From contig NZ_BLPI01000001.1 in NCBI RefSeq assembly GCF_019649015.1, positions 2,187,001 through 2,251,000 of the forward strand: a stretch of 64,000 nucleotides of DNA, written 5' to 3'. Made by a program: the position numbers and the translations under genes. Under the pieces are notes generated by a model, which had not been told where the DNA came from, did not search any database, and was given only the letters and a program-made list of their open reading frames with translations. Origin of the DNA: Agarivorans litoreus (GTDB taxonomy: Bacteria > Pseudomonadota > Gammaproteobacteria > Enterobacterales > Celerinatantimonadaceae). How positions within the stretch are numbered: the stretch's first letter is position 1; each line of letters opens with the position of its first letter. Shown here one piece after another: positions 1 through 7,389 of this stretch.

Positions 1-757
1 CTACTCCTAAATCTCCACGTGCAACCATTACTGCATCCGAGGCTTTAATTATGTCGATCATCGCTTCTTCGGTTGCTACAGTTTCGGCGCGTTCTACCTT
101 AGCAACCAATTTGGTGGCTAATCCTGCTTGTTGGGTAAGGCGACGAGCATAATGCATGTCTTCGCCACTATTAGGGAATGATACGGCTAGGTAGTCCACT
201 TCAATTTTGGCCGCGGTTAAAATGTCGGCTTTATCTTTATCGGTAAGGGCTGCTGCAGATAAGCCACCGCCAAGTTTGTTTATGCCTTTGTTGTTAGATA
301 AAACGCCACCTATGGTGACTTCGGTAGTTACTTGGCTGTCTTTTACCGCCGTTACTTTAAGTTGAATACGGCCATCATCGAGCAATAAGATATCACCTGG
401 TTCAACATCCTTAGGCAAGTGTTTGTAATCTAGGCCTACTTGTTTTTCATCGCCTAAACCTTTGTCTAGCTCACTATCTAAAATAAAGCTGTCGCCTACA
501 TTTAGGTTTACTTTGCCATCTTTAAAGGTGGAAACACGAATTTTGGGACCTTGTAAGTCGCCTAGTATCGCAATGTGTAGTTTGTGTTTGCTGGCTAACT
601 CTCTCACTTTGGCAGCGCGTGCCAAATGATCTTCTGCGGTTCCATGAGAGAAGTTAAGGCGCACCATATTTGCACCACTTAATATCAGTTGTTCCAGTAC
701 ATCGTCTCGGTCGGTGGCGGGGCCTAAAGTTGTGACTATTTTAGTACGTCTTAACAT
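1..757 (-). CDS. pykA: pyruvate kinase (PykA type), partial
   Basis: Pyruvate kinase converts phosphoenolpyruvate and ADP to pyruvate and ATP, the last step of glycolysis, in the cytoplasm. Only about the first 252 residues are visible; the C-terminal half lies beyond the left edge. The N-terminus reads [15 protein letters not shown], followed by NFSHG, the [12 protein letters not shown] block and, at the edge, MVARGDLGV of the active-site barrel. Residue by residue it follows E. coli PykA (type II, AMP-activated) much better than PykF; for example [15 protein letters not shown] is shared. The start is the ATG read leftward from 757. The gene is divergent from nadE, with about 145 bases between them. 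Confidence 0.95.
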   Translation of the reverse strand, partial: MLRRTKIVTTLGPATDRDDVLEQLILSGANMVRLNFSHGTAEDHLARAAKVRELASKHKLHIAILGDLQGPKIRVSTFKDGKVNLNVGDSFILDSELDKGLGDEKQVGLDYKHLPKDVEPGDILLLDDGRIQLKVTAVKDSQVTTEVTIGGVLSNNKGINKLGGGLSAAALTDKDKADILTAAKIEVDYLAVSFPNSGEDMHYARRLTQQAGLATKLVAKVERAETVATEEAMIDIIKASDAVMVARGDLGV

Positions 758-903
758 GTTGCTAATCCTTAAAAATTGATGAGATGTTTGCTTGAATTCG
801 CTGATGCTGATTTAAGTATATGTAAACCAGCTTGTCCCTTGGTTTTTTTTTGTCTCTCAAGTACATTGCGCATTAGGGATATTATTTGCTGTGGGGTGAC
901 AGA

Positions 904-1734
904 ATGAAACAGGCAATCTTGGCAGAAATGAAGGTTTTGCCAGAAATTGATCCAGAGTTTGAAGTTAAACGTCGAATCGACTTTATAAAAGCGCGTTTAA
1001 AACAAGCGGGTTTAAAAACACTAGTACTTGGTATTAGTGGCGGTGTTGATTCAACAACCACTGGTCGCTTAGCGCAGTTGGCCGTTGAACAGCTTAACAA
1101 TGAGAATGATAGTCAAGACTACCGCTTTATTGCTATGCGTTTACCTTTTGGTGAGCAAAAAGATGAAGCCGACGCACAACTAGCTTTAGGGTTTATTAAA
1201 CCCTCACATATTGTTACCACTAATATCAAAGCAGGTACCGAAGGCTTGCATACTAGTGCTAGTGAAAGTTTAGTGGCTGCTGGTTTAGATTTACCAGCCC
1301 AAGCTGCAGTGGATTTTGCCAAAGGCAATGTTAAGGCTCGTATGCGCATGATTGCCCAGTATGAGATTGCTGGGTTAAGTGGTGGCCTAGTTATTGGAAC
1401 CGATCACTCAGCTGAAAATTTAACGGGTTTTTACACCAAGCATGGTGATGGTGCCTGTGATTTAGTGCCTATCTTTGGTTTAAACAAACGCCAAGTTCGC
1501 CAGGTTGCAGATTATTTAGGCGCACCAGAAAAGCTGATTGGTAAAGCGCCAACGGCCGATCTTGAAGAAGACCGTCCGCAATTACCCGATGAAGTGGCCT
1601 TAGGTGTTACTTATGACCAAATTGATGACTTCTTAGAAGGTAAGAAAGTAGCCGATGAAGTCGAGCAAAAACTTATTGGCATTTACCAACGTACTCAACA
1701 TAAACGTCAGGCCATTCCTACCATTTACGACTAA
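904..1734 (+). CDS. nadE: ammonia-dependent NAD+ synthetase
   Basis: It makes NAD+ from nicotinate adenine dinucleotide, ATP and ammonia, the final step of NAD biosynthesis. The 276-residue protein is a single N-type ATP pyrophosphatase domain without the glutaminase domain of longer homologues, so it should use free ammonia like E. coli NadE. The P-loop SGGVDS is at residues 45-50, followed by [12 protein letters not shown] and the [15 protein letters not shown] loop typical of the family. I chose the ATG at 904 because GGGGTGAC lies just before it; a TTG at 886 in the same frame would add six residues with no better ribosome-binding site. A hairpin at 1755-1780 follows. Confidence 0.95.
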   Translation: MKQAILAEMKVLPEIDPEFEVKRRIDFIKARLKQAGLKTLVLGISGGVDSTTTGRLAQLAVEQLNNENDSQDYRFIAMRLPFGEQKDEADAQLALGFIKPSHIVTTNIKAGTEGLHTSASESLVAAGLDLPAQAAVDFAKGNVKARMRMIAQYEIAGLSGGLVIGTDHSAENLTGFYTKHGDGACDLVPIFGLNKRQVRQVADYLGAPEKLIGKAPTADLEEDRPQLPDEVALGVTYDQIDDFLEGKKVADEVEQKLIGIYQRTQHKRQAIPTIYD

Positions 1735-1754
1735 GCCTGTAACAGCAACAAATT

Positions 1755-1780
1755 AAGCCGAAGTAATTAGGCTTCGGCTT
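1755..1780 (+). terminator. hairpin after nadE
   Basis: Arms AAGCCGAAG (1755-1763) and CTTCGGCTT (1772-1780) pair perfectly over nine bases with an eight-base loop. The following TGTTTG is a poor U-tract, so it is a probable but not strong terminator of nadE. Confidence 0.55.
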
Positions 1781-1853
1781 TGTTTGATCTGCATCTTGTA
1801 TTGCTGAGTCTACATGTTGTCTAATTGCAGCCGAATTTTTAGAGGAACTCGCT

Positions 1854-2474
1854 TTGGGCAACGCCATCATATTTAGTCTTGATCTATTTGGTACCGCAAT
1901 ATTTGCCATTTCTGGGGTATTGATAGCCAGTCGTCGCCGAATGGATTTGTTTGGTGCCTTGGTGCTTGCCTGTGTTACCGCCATTGGTGGCGGTACTATC
2001 CGCGATATGGCTTTAGGTGCTAGCCCAGTATTCTGGGTAGAGAACGGTTTGTATTTGTGGGTAATTCTTGCAGCTAGTTTAGGCTCGGTATTATTGCTTA
2101 ATAACTTTCCTACACCTCCTCGCTGGTTACTGCCGGTAGCTGATGCTATAGGAATGGCGGTATTTATGGCGATTGGTGCTAACAAAGCCTATCAATATGG
2201 GGCGCCAATGATTGTAGCCGTTACCATGGGAGTGATTACCGCCTGTGGTGGAGGCATGATCCGTGATGTATTGGCTAATCAAGTTCCTTTAGTACTGCAA
2301 CGTGAGGTGTATGCCACTGCTTGTATTGTTGGTGGACTGGTTTGGGTGGCTGCTTTATACCTACAGTTTTCGGATACTATTGCTACAAGTGCTTGTATTT
2401 TGACCGCTTTGCTTATTCGTTTAGTGGCCATTCGCTACCATTTATCACTACCTAAGCTTGCCAAAAATCGTTAG
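1854..2474 (+). CDS. TRIC/UPF0126-family membrane channel (YicG-like)
   Basis: A 206-residue inner-membrane protein made of two repeated UPF0126 halves. Each half carries the family signature: GGGTIRD near residue 42 and GGGMIRD near residue 130. Each is surrounded by three hydrophobic helices, giving the usual six- to seven-helix topology. Bacterial members are homologues of trimeric intracellular cation (TRIC) channels; the physiological substrate of the YicG branch is not settled (some members have been linked to glycine). The start is a TTG at 1854 preceded by AGAGGA seven bases upstream; no in-frame ATG fits better. It stands alone between nadE and the csrB-like array. Confidence 0.85.
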   Translation: MGNAIIFSLDLFGTAIFAISGVLIASRRRMDLFGALVLACVTAIGGGTIRDMALGASPVFWVENGLYLWVILAASLGSVLLLNNFPTPPRWLLPVADAIGMAVFMAIGANKAYQYGAPMIVAVTMGVITACGGGMIRDVLANQVPLVLQREVYATACIVGGLVWVAALYLQFSDTIATSACILTALLIRLVAIRYHLSLPKLAKNR

Positions 2475-2498
2475 TTTGCGATAAATTCCGATAGAGGG

Positions 2499-2516
2499 TG
2501 TGAGATATCTCTTACA
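2499..2516. promoter_or_regulatory. GacA/UvrY-type inverted repeat upstream of csrB-like RNA 1
   Basis: TGTGAG, six bases, CTTACA. This is one mismatch from the TGTAAG-N6-CTTACA box bound by phosphorylated GacA/UvrY in front of csrB/rsmZ-type RNAs. Its centre lies about 165 bases upstream of the presumed RNA start; far-upstream placement is known for E. coli csrB. The role is inferred from family knowledge. Confidence 0.65.
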
Positions 2517-2673
2517 AGCTTGTGCGTTAAAAGCAGTTTTGCTTACAGTTGTTAAAATTAAATTTTCTTTTAAATTAATGGTTTAGTGTTTTTGTAAGAG
2601 TTTGTAAGTAAAAAAATGAAAGTTTTTTGCTTACGCTGCTTTTTCTCAAACTTAGATTCCGTATAGTTGTTTG

Positions 2674-2958
2674 TGCACGGAGGCACTGACGTTTATCAGG
2701 ATGAGAAACGTAGCAGGAGCTAAAAAGGAACAGCTACAGGAAGTAGCAAGGGACACCTCCTAGGAAGGAGACGTGCAACTGGTATGGATGACCGGTTATG
2801 CCATAGAAGGCTAAAGGACAGCTCAAAGGATTTGAGAAAAGGATAACTACAGGACGTAGTAACACAGTCAAAAAGGATTGCAGGGAGCAACTACCCGTTC
2901 ACGGATTTGAGCGATATGACTACCAGGGGCGACACGAAAGTGTCGCCCCGAACTTTTT
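2674..2958 (+). ncRNA. csrB: CsrB/CsrC-type CsrA-sequestering RNA, copy 1
   Basis: A non-coding RNA of about 285 bases that should bind and titrate the translational regulator CsrA. By hand count it carries about 16 GGA triplets, many inside short hairpins (AGGA, CAGGA, GGGA), the hallmark of CsrB. A TATAGT -10 box is at 2662-2667, with no clear -35 box, as expected for activator-dependent transcription. It ends in a ten-base-pair terminator, GGGGCGACAC (2926-2935) and GTGTCGCCCC (2940-2949) with a GAAA loop, then a T-rich tract. The 3' part (GCCATAGAAGGCTAAAGGA and what follows) is shared with the other two copies. The 5' end is inferred from the -10 box. Confidence 0.85.
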
Positions 2959-3138
2959 CTAAACCCAGCCAAGTGCTGGGTTTTTTATTGTCTGAACTTT
3001 GTCATCGATTTTAGATGAATAGTTAAGCTTAAAAGTATTTTGGTAGGTTTTTATGCTTTTAAGGTGTTTATGTTTAGACTTATTGAGAATTTTAGCGTGC
3101 AGAGTTTAGATGCTTGTTTGGCGATCGACCAAAGGCTG

Positions 3139-3156
3139 TGTGAGAGATCGACCATT
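3139..3156. promoter_or_regulatory. GacA/UvrY-like half box upstream of csrB-like RNA 2
   Basis: The half-site TGTGAG (3139-3144) sits in the 13-base string TGTGTGAGAGATC, which occurs identically upstream of copy 3. The second half is degenerate. The site is about 140 bases before the presumed -10 box. Direct copies of GATCGACC at 3123-3130 and 3146-3153 flank it. Confidence 0.45.
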
Positions 3157-3290
3157 CAAATAAGCCGATAAGTCTCTTTGTTTATGAGCGTGAAAAGTAT
3201 TTTTTATTTATTATTCAGTGGCTTATTGTTTTTTACCTCTTAAGTAATAGTTTTGTTTAGATGTTTTTGTTTCTGGCCTACTGGGCTTTG

Positions 3291-3677
3291 GTTGGAATGA
3301 GCGTAAAGTATCAACCATCAGGACGAACCAAGATTCAGGAAGAATTAGGCAGGACGCCGAGGTATTTAGGACGCAGCGCTCAGGATGAGCAGGCTTATCA
3401 AGGTAGATGAGTTTGGATGTCAGCATAGGATTGCTAGAAAGCAAAATACCAAATAGCTTCAGGACGAAGTATAGGGATACCTCCAGGACGGAGAGAGCAA
3501 GTGTTTAGGATGAACGCTTATGCCATAGAAGGCTAAAGGACAGCCCAAAGGAACTGGGAAGAGGAAACGCTAAGGACTAGTGTGAAACAGTCAAAAAGGA
3601 TTGCAGGGAGCAATTAACGTTCATGGAATAGAGCGATATGACTACTAAGAGGGCGACACGTATGTGTCGCCCTTTTT
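3291..3677 (+). ncRNA. csrB: CsrB-type CsrA-sequestering RNA, copy 2
   Basis: A GGA-rich non-coding RNA of about 387 bases, close in size to E. coli CsrB. By hand count it has about 21 GGA triplets, most as CAGGA, TAGGA or AAGGA at regular spacing and many in hairpin loops (for example CTCCAGGACGGAG, 3481-3493). A weak TACTGG -10-like box is at 3279-3284. The terminator has stem GGGCGACAC (3651-3659), loop GTAT and GTGTCGCCC (3664-3672), then TTTTT. No conserved protein is encoded; the overlapping leftward 73-codon frame is low-complexity. Copies 2 and 3 are nearly parallel along their whole length. The 5' end is approximate. Confidence 0.85.
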
Positions 3678-3803
3678 CTTTGCCTGCTATTTATTGTTAG
3701 GGTTTATTACCTATCGGCAGAGCTTTTAATGGATAACCTGTAATTGGTTGGGTTTTTATATTATTAATCTCGATCTGGTAGTTTCTTTATCTGCTATTGC
3801 CTG

Positions 3804-3821
3804 TGTGAGAGATCCGCCCGA
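3804..3821. promoter_or_regulatory. GacA/UvrY-like half box upstream of csrB-like RNA 3
   Basis: TGTGAG at 3804-3809, inside the same TGTGTGAGAGATC string seen before copy 2, again about 140 bases ahead of the presumed -10 box. The right half is not conserved, so binding by GacA/UvrY is inferred from position and half-site only. Confidence 0.45.
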
Positions 3822-3954
3822 GCTGTAGCGGGTAATTTCACTTGTTTAATAAGCCTTAATTAAACTAAGTTTATATATTTCAATGTCTTATGTTTTTCAT
3901 CATGGTTTTTTGTGGCTAGAACCAAAATTATTCTATCTTGGCTACTGGGATTAA

Positions 3955-4343
3955 GGGCTCATCGGCGTAAAGTATCAACCATCAGGACGAGCCAAGGCTT
4001 AGGAAGAGTCAGGGCAAGATGCCAAGGTATTAGGAAGCATTGCTTAGGAAGAGCAGGTTTATCAAGGTAGATAAACTTTAGGATGTCAGCACAGGAGTGC
4101 TAGAAAGCAAAATACCTCAAACTTTCAGGATGAAGTTAAAGGATACCTCCAGGACGGAGAGAGCAAGTGTTTAGGATGAACATTTATGCCATAGAAGGCT
4201 AAAGGATAGCTCAAAGGAACTGGGAAGAGGAAACGCTAAGGATTAGTGTGCAACAGTCAAAAGGATTGCAAGGAGCAATTACTGTTCACGGAAAAGAGCA
4301 ATATGACTACTTAAAAAGGCGACACATTTGTGTCGCCTTTTTT
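3955..4343 (+). ncRNA. csrB: CsrB-type CsrA-sequestering RNA, copy 3
   Basis: The third GGA-rich RNA of the array, about 389 bases, with about 19 GGA triplets by hand count. It shares long blocks with copy 2: GTAAAGTATCAACCATCAGG at the 5' end, CTCCAGGACGGAGAGAGCAA in the middle and AAAGGAACTGGGAAGAGG near the 3' end. A TACTGG -10-like box is at 3943-3948. The terminator is GGCGACAC (4318-4325), loop ATTT, GTGTCGCC (4330-4337), then six T. A preceding A-run lets the hairpin also serve the leftward MATE gene that ends at 4357. The 5' end is approximate. Confidence 0.85.
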
Positions 4344-4356
4344 CACGTTTGTGAAA

Positions 4357-5718
4357 CTAAGATTGTGAATGTTGCCACCAGCTGTTTTTGCTCATTAACC
4401 ATATCAATATGATTAAGCTCGCTAAGCCCGCTAAGGTGTGAGCAATAATAATCGCTAAAAATATTACTTTGCTGCTTCCCCACATTGTTCCAATGTAAAT
4501 AGCTGGCAACATAAAACCAAACAACCTAATTAAGTTTATTGCCATTGCGAGCAGCGGCTTCGCTAAGGCATTTAAGGTTTGGGCTAGCAATAAGGGGACA
4601 GCCATCATGCCGTAGCAAAAAGGTACCAACTGTAAGTAATATTGGCTAAGTTCAGCCACTTCAGCATCGTGATTAAAGCTATAACTCATTAAAGGGGCCA
4701 AGGCGTACATTGCGATAGCGAGCAATAGTTGCCAAACCACCGCTAGCCTAATGGCATGATGAACGATTTGTTGGGCACGTTGTGCTTTACCCGCTCCCAC
4801 GTTTTGTCCAACTAACATCGGAATCACCGAGTTAATCGCCATTACCCCAATTAATAATAGGGCTTCTACCCGAGTAGCAAAGCCATAGGCTGCTACGGTT
4901 GCAGTGCCGGCACTGGCCAAAATTACCAAGGTTATGGTGGTGGCAATGGGAGTAAGTAGCTGAGAAAACACTGCCGGAATGGCTATGCTAAGTAGCTTTT
5001 TCCAAGAGGTGATAAGCTGTTGAATGGTGCAAAATTCAAAACGTAATAGTTTTAATTTAAAACTAAGCAAATAAACAGCAACACTAAAGGTGAGTGCCCA
5101 AGCTACTGCAGTGGCTAAAGCGGCACCCTGCACACCCATAGCTGGCACAGGCCCCCAACCAAAAATAAAAATAGGATCTAATACCCCATTTACGATACCT
5201 GCAACCAGCATCACAAGACTGGGGGTTTTGCTGTCGCCACTGGCCCTTATGGCGCTATTGCCTATCATGGGAATTACTAATAGCGGTACCGAGAGATACC
5301 AAATTTGCATGTATTGCTCAATATAGGGCATTACTGGTAATTCAGCGCCTAAGCGGCTGAAAAGAGGATAAATGCTGAAATAACCTAATCCGGCTACAGA
5401 CATAATTAGCAGTAGGCTAAACAGTAAGCTATGGCTAGTGAGTTGCGCGGCCTGCTGGTGTTGGCGAGCCCCCAAAAGCCGTCCTACATGGGATGACAGG
5501 CCAATGCCTAAGCCCATTGCTACACTGGTAATGGCAAAGGTGATGGGAAAAGTAAAAGATACACCGGCCAACGCATCGGTGCCTAGCATTGCAACAAAAA
5601 AGGTATCAACGAGGTTAAAAAAGATGATCGCAAAAATACCAACCAATGTTGGACTGGCTTTATTGATAATAAGCGGTGTGATGGGAGCATCAAGTAGATA
5701 CTGGCGTTGTTGTTCCAT
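4357..5718 (-). CDS. MATE-family multidrug/sodium antiporter
   Basis: A 453-residue inner-membrane transporter with twelve predicted hydrophobic helices arranged as two MatE repeats. The first starts at IINKASPTLVGIFAIIFFNL and the second begins around residue 235 with SIAIPAVFSQLLTPIATTI. MATE proteins export cationic drugs or organic compounds using Na+ or H+ gradients. The sequence fits the general MATE/DinF-NorM superfamily, and I cannot assign the subfamily or substrate. The length is normal. It is convergent with csrB-like RNA 3, whose A/T-flanked terminator could work in both directions. The upstream region to 5889 is short and shared with the rightward acyltransferase. Confidence 0.85.
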   Translation of the reverse strand: MEQQRQYLLDAPITPLIINKASPTLVGIFAIIFFNLVDTFFVAMLGTDALAGVSFTFPITFAITSVAMGLGIGLSSHVGRLLGARQHQQAAQLTSHSLLFSLLLIMSVAGLGYFSIYPLFSRLGAELPVMPYIEQYMQIWYLSVPLLVIPMIGNSAIRASGDSKTPSLVMLVAGIVNGVLDPIFIFGWGPVPAMGVQGAALATAVAWALTFSVAVYLLSFKLKLLRFEFCTIQQLITSWKKLLSIAIPAVFSQLLTPIATTITLVILASAGTATVAAYGFATRVEALLLIGVMAINSVIPMLVGQNVGAGKAQRAQQIVHHAIRLAVVWQLLLAIAMYALAPLMSYSFNHDAEVAELSQYYLQLVPFCYGMMAVPLLLAQTLNALAKPLLAMAINLIRLFGFMLPAIYIGTMWGSSKVIFLAIIIAHTLAGLASLIILIWLMSKNSWWQHSQS

Positions 5719-5888
5719 TAACTTGCAGCTGGGAAATCGAGGCTTCAGTATACGTGGCTCAAAGGCTAAGCGAAAGATTATGGAGTTAGCTTTAAAAACT
5801 GATGATGGTTGTTTAAATTTTAATCGTTATTGTTGTTTTTAAGAGCAGAAAACGGTAAATTGCGGCTTCCTTAATAGCGAGAGAAGTT

Positions 5889-7010
5889 ATGTCTCAGTTT
5901 GACAGTATTCGCCCTTATCAAGATTCTGAAGTAAAAAGTACGCTACAACGTCTCATTAACGATCCCGAATTTATTACTACTTTAATTAAGTTTCGCTATC
6001 CAAAGGCGCGTGGTGCCTTTCTTACGTTAACTTCTTTTACCTTGCGCCAGGTGCTTAAATTTAAAGTAAGAAATGTAAAAAGTGTTTACGATTTTCAAGT
6101 GATGGTAGAGCGCTATATGGCGCACATGATTAAAACAACTACCTCGCAACTAAGCTCTAGCGGATTAGAGGATTTAGATTTATCTAAACCACATTTGTTT
6201 ATCTCAAATCACCGCGATATTGCGCTAGACCCAGCGTTTGTGAACTACTTGCTGCATATAAATGGCCAAGATACAGTGCAAATTGCCATTGGTGACAACT
6301 TATTAAGTAAGCCTTGGGTGTCTGACTTAATGCGTCTTAACCGCAGTTTTATTGTTAAGCGTTCTGCCACAGCTAAGCGTGAAAAACTGGCCAATTTAAA
6401 AGAGTTATCTGCGTATATTCAACATACTTTGGCGAGCACGGGTGACCACATCTGGATTGCTCAACGTGAAGGGCGAGCTAAAGATGGTTTAGATCTTACA
6501 AATTCTGCGCTTATTTCCATGCTGGCCTTAAATAAACCTAAGCAGCAAGCATTTGCAGATTACATTAAAGAATTGAACATCGTCCCCGTGTCTATTTCTT
6601 ACGAATTTGACCCTTGTGATGTGGCTAAAGCCAACGAATTGGTATCGCAAAATCAACACGGCGAATACCAAAAAGAAGAGCATGAAGACATTTACAGCAT
6701 ATCTCGCGGCATTGTGGGTCAAAAAGGTCACGTTCACGTGCATTTTGCTGAGCCATTAAGTGGAGAATATGCCAATGCAAAAGATGTTGCTGAAGCTTTA
6801 GATAAAGCGATTATTGGTAATTACCAGCTTATGCCTACCAACTGGATCGCCCTTGGTGATGCTATCCCAGAAGAAATTTCGGCTAACGAATTAGCCGAAG
6901 CAAAGCGCTATTTTGAAGCGAAGACTCGCGATATTAGTGCAGAGGTCCGATCTCAGCTGTTCGAAATGTACGCAAATCCTATCCGCGCTAGACAGCAACT
7001 ATCTGAATAA
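5889..7010 (+). CDS. PlsC-type acyltransferase domain protein
   Basis: A 373-residue protein with a glycerol-phosphate acyltransferase fold, probably acting on lysophosphatidate or a related acyl acceptor at the membrane. The catalytic block is ISNHRDIALD at residues 105-114. The second motif is EGRAKDG at 194-200, in place of the usual EGTR. Between them, RLNRSFIVKRSA is the family's acceptor-site region. The catalytic His and Asp are five residues apart (H-x5-D) rather than the classical four, a variant I associate with a separate cytosolic subgroup. No clear membrane helix is seen. The ATG follows GAGAGAAGTT. The substrate is unproven. Confidence 0.75.
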   Translation: MSQFDSIRPYQDSEVKSTLQRLINDPEFITTLIKFRYPKARGAFLTLTSFTLRQVLKFKVRNVKSVYDFQVMVERYMAHMIKTTTSQLSSSGLEDLDLSKPHLFISNHRDIALDPAFVNYLLHINGQDTVQIAIGDNLLSKPWVSDLMRLNRSFIVKRSATAKREKLANLKELSAYIQHTLASTGDHIWIAQREGRAKDGLDLTNSALISMLALNKPKQQAFADYIKELNIVPVSISYEFDPCDVAKANELVSQNQHGEYQKEEHEDIYSISRGIVGQKGHVHVHFAEPLSGEYANAKDVAEALDKAIIGNYQLMPTNWIALGDAIPEEISANELAEAKRYFEAKTRDISAEVRSQLFEMYANPIRARQQLSE

Positions 7011-7053
7011 TAAGCGTAATAAATTTTTCATATCGCTTTGGCATTATAGGTGC

Positions 7054-7087
7054 ATACCCCTAATTAGGTATCAAAATTTAGGGGTAT
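7054..7087 (+). promoter_or_regulatory. inverted repeat covering the ribosome-binding site of the 60-residue ORF
   Basis: The perfect ten-base arms ATACCCCTAA (7054-7063) and TTAGGGGTAT (7078-7087) are separated by 14 bases. The right arm contains AGGGG (7080-7084), the only Shine-Dalgarno-like stretch before the ATG at 7091. A -10-like CATTAT lies at 7042-7047, so the hairpin would form at the very 5' end of the transcript. It could be an RNA switch, a protein-binding operator, or both. Confidence 0.5.
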
Positions 7088-7090
7088 GAT

Positions 7091-7273
7091 ATGTTCCGTA
7101 CAAAAACCAGCCAAACTATTGCTAATGTATTGTCTGATCAAGAAAAACTAGAGCAGTTATTATCATTAATGTTGCCTGACGAAGTCTCCGAACTTGACCA
7201 ACTTGGTGCGCAGCATTGCCGTAGAAAGCGTCAAGCTAGTGGGCGTTCCCACTCAATTTCGGCTAAATTTTAG
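7091..7273 (+). CDS. small hypothetical protein (60 aa)
   Basis: I do not recognise this protein. It is hydrophilic, with an acidic helical middle (DQEKLEQLLSLMLPDEVSELDQL) turning abruptly into a basic C-terminal tail (CRRKRQASGRSHSISAKF). There is no signal peptide or membrane helix. The ATG at 7091 is preceded by AGGGG at six bases, but that site lies in the right arm of a perfect inverted repeat (7054-7087), suggesting controlled translation. It sits between the PlsC-like gene and glgX, with its own possible promoter. The basic tail would fit nucleic-acid contact, but that is a guess. Confidence 0.6.
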   Translation: MFRTKTSQTIANVLSDQEKLEQLLSLMLPDEVSELDQLGAQHCRRKRQASGRSHSISAKF

Positions 7274-7389
7274 TCATTATTTGTTAATAAACTTACTGTG
7301 TAATCGACTGTTACTGATAAACTATAACGAAAGAGCCAATTAATAGGCTTTTCAACTCAGTTCATAGCAAAAATAAGACAGCACAGTAT

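Noticed and set aside
3223-3444. Leftward 73-codon frame inside the csrB array
   Set aside because: Lies across the 5' part of csrB-like copy 2, has no ribosome-binding site and its product is low-complexity; the RNA explains the sequence.
5438-5842. Rightward 134-codon frame opposite the MATE gene
   Set aside because: Antisense to a clear transporter gene whose reading frame is well supported; no family features.
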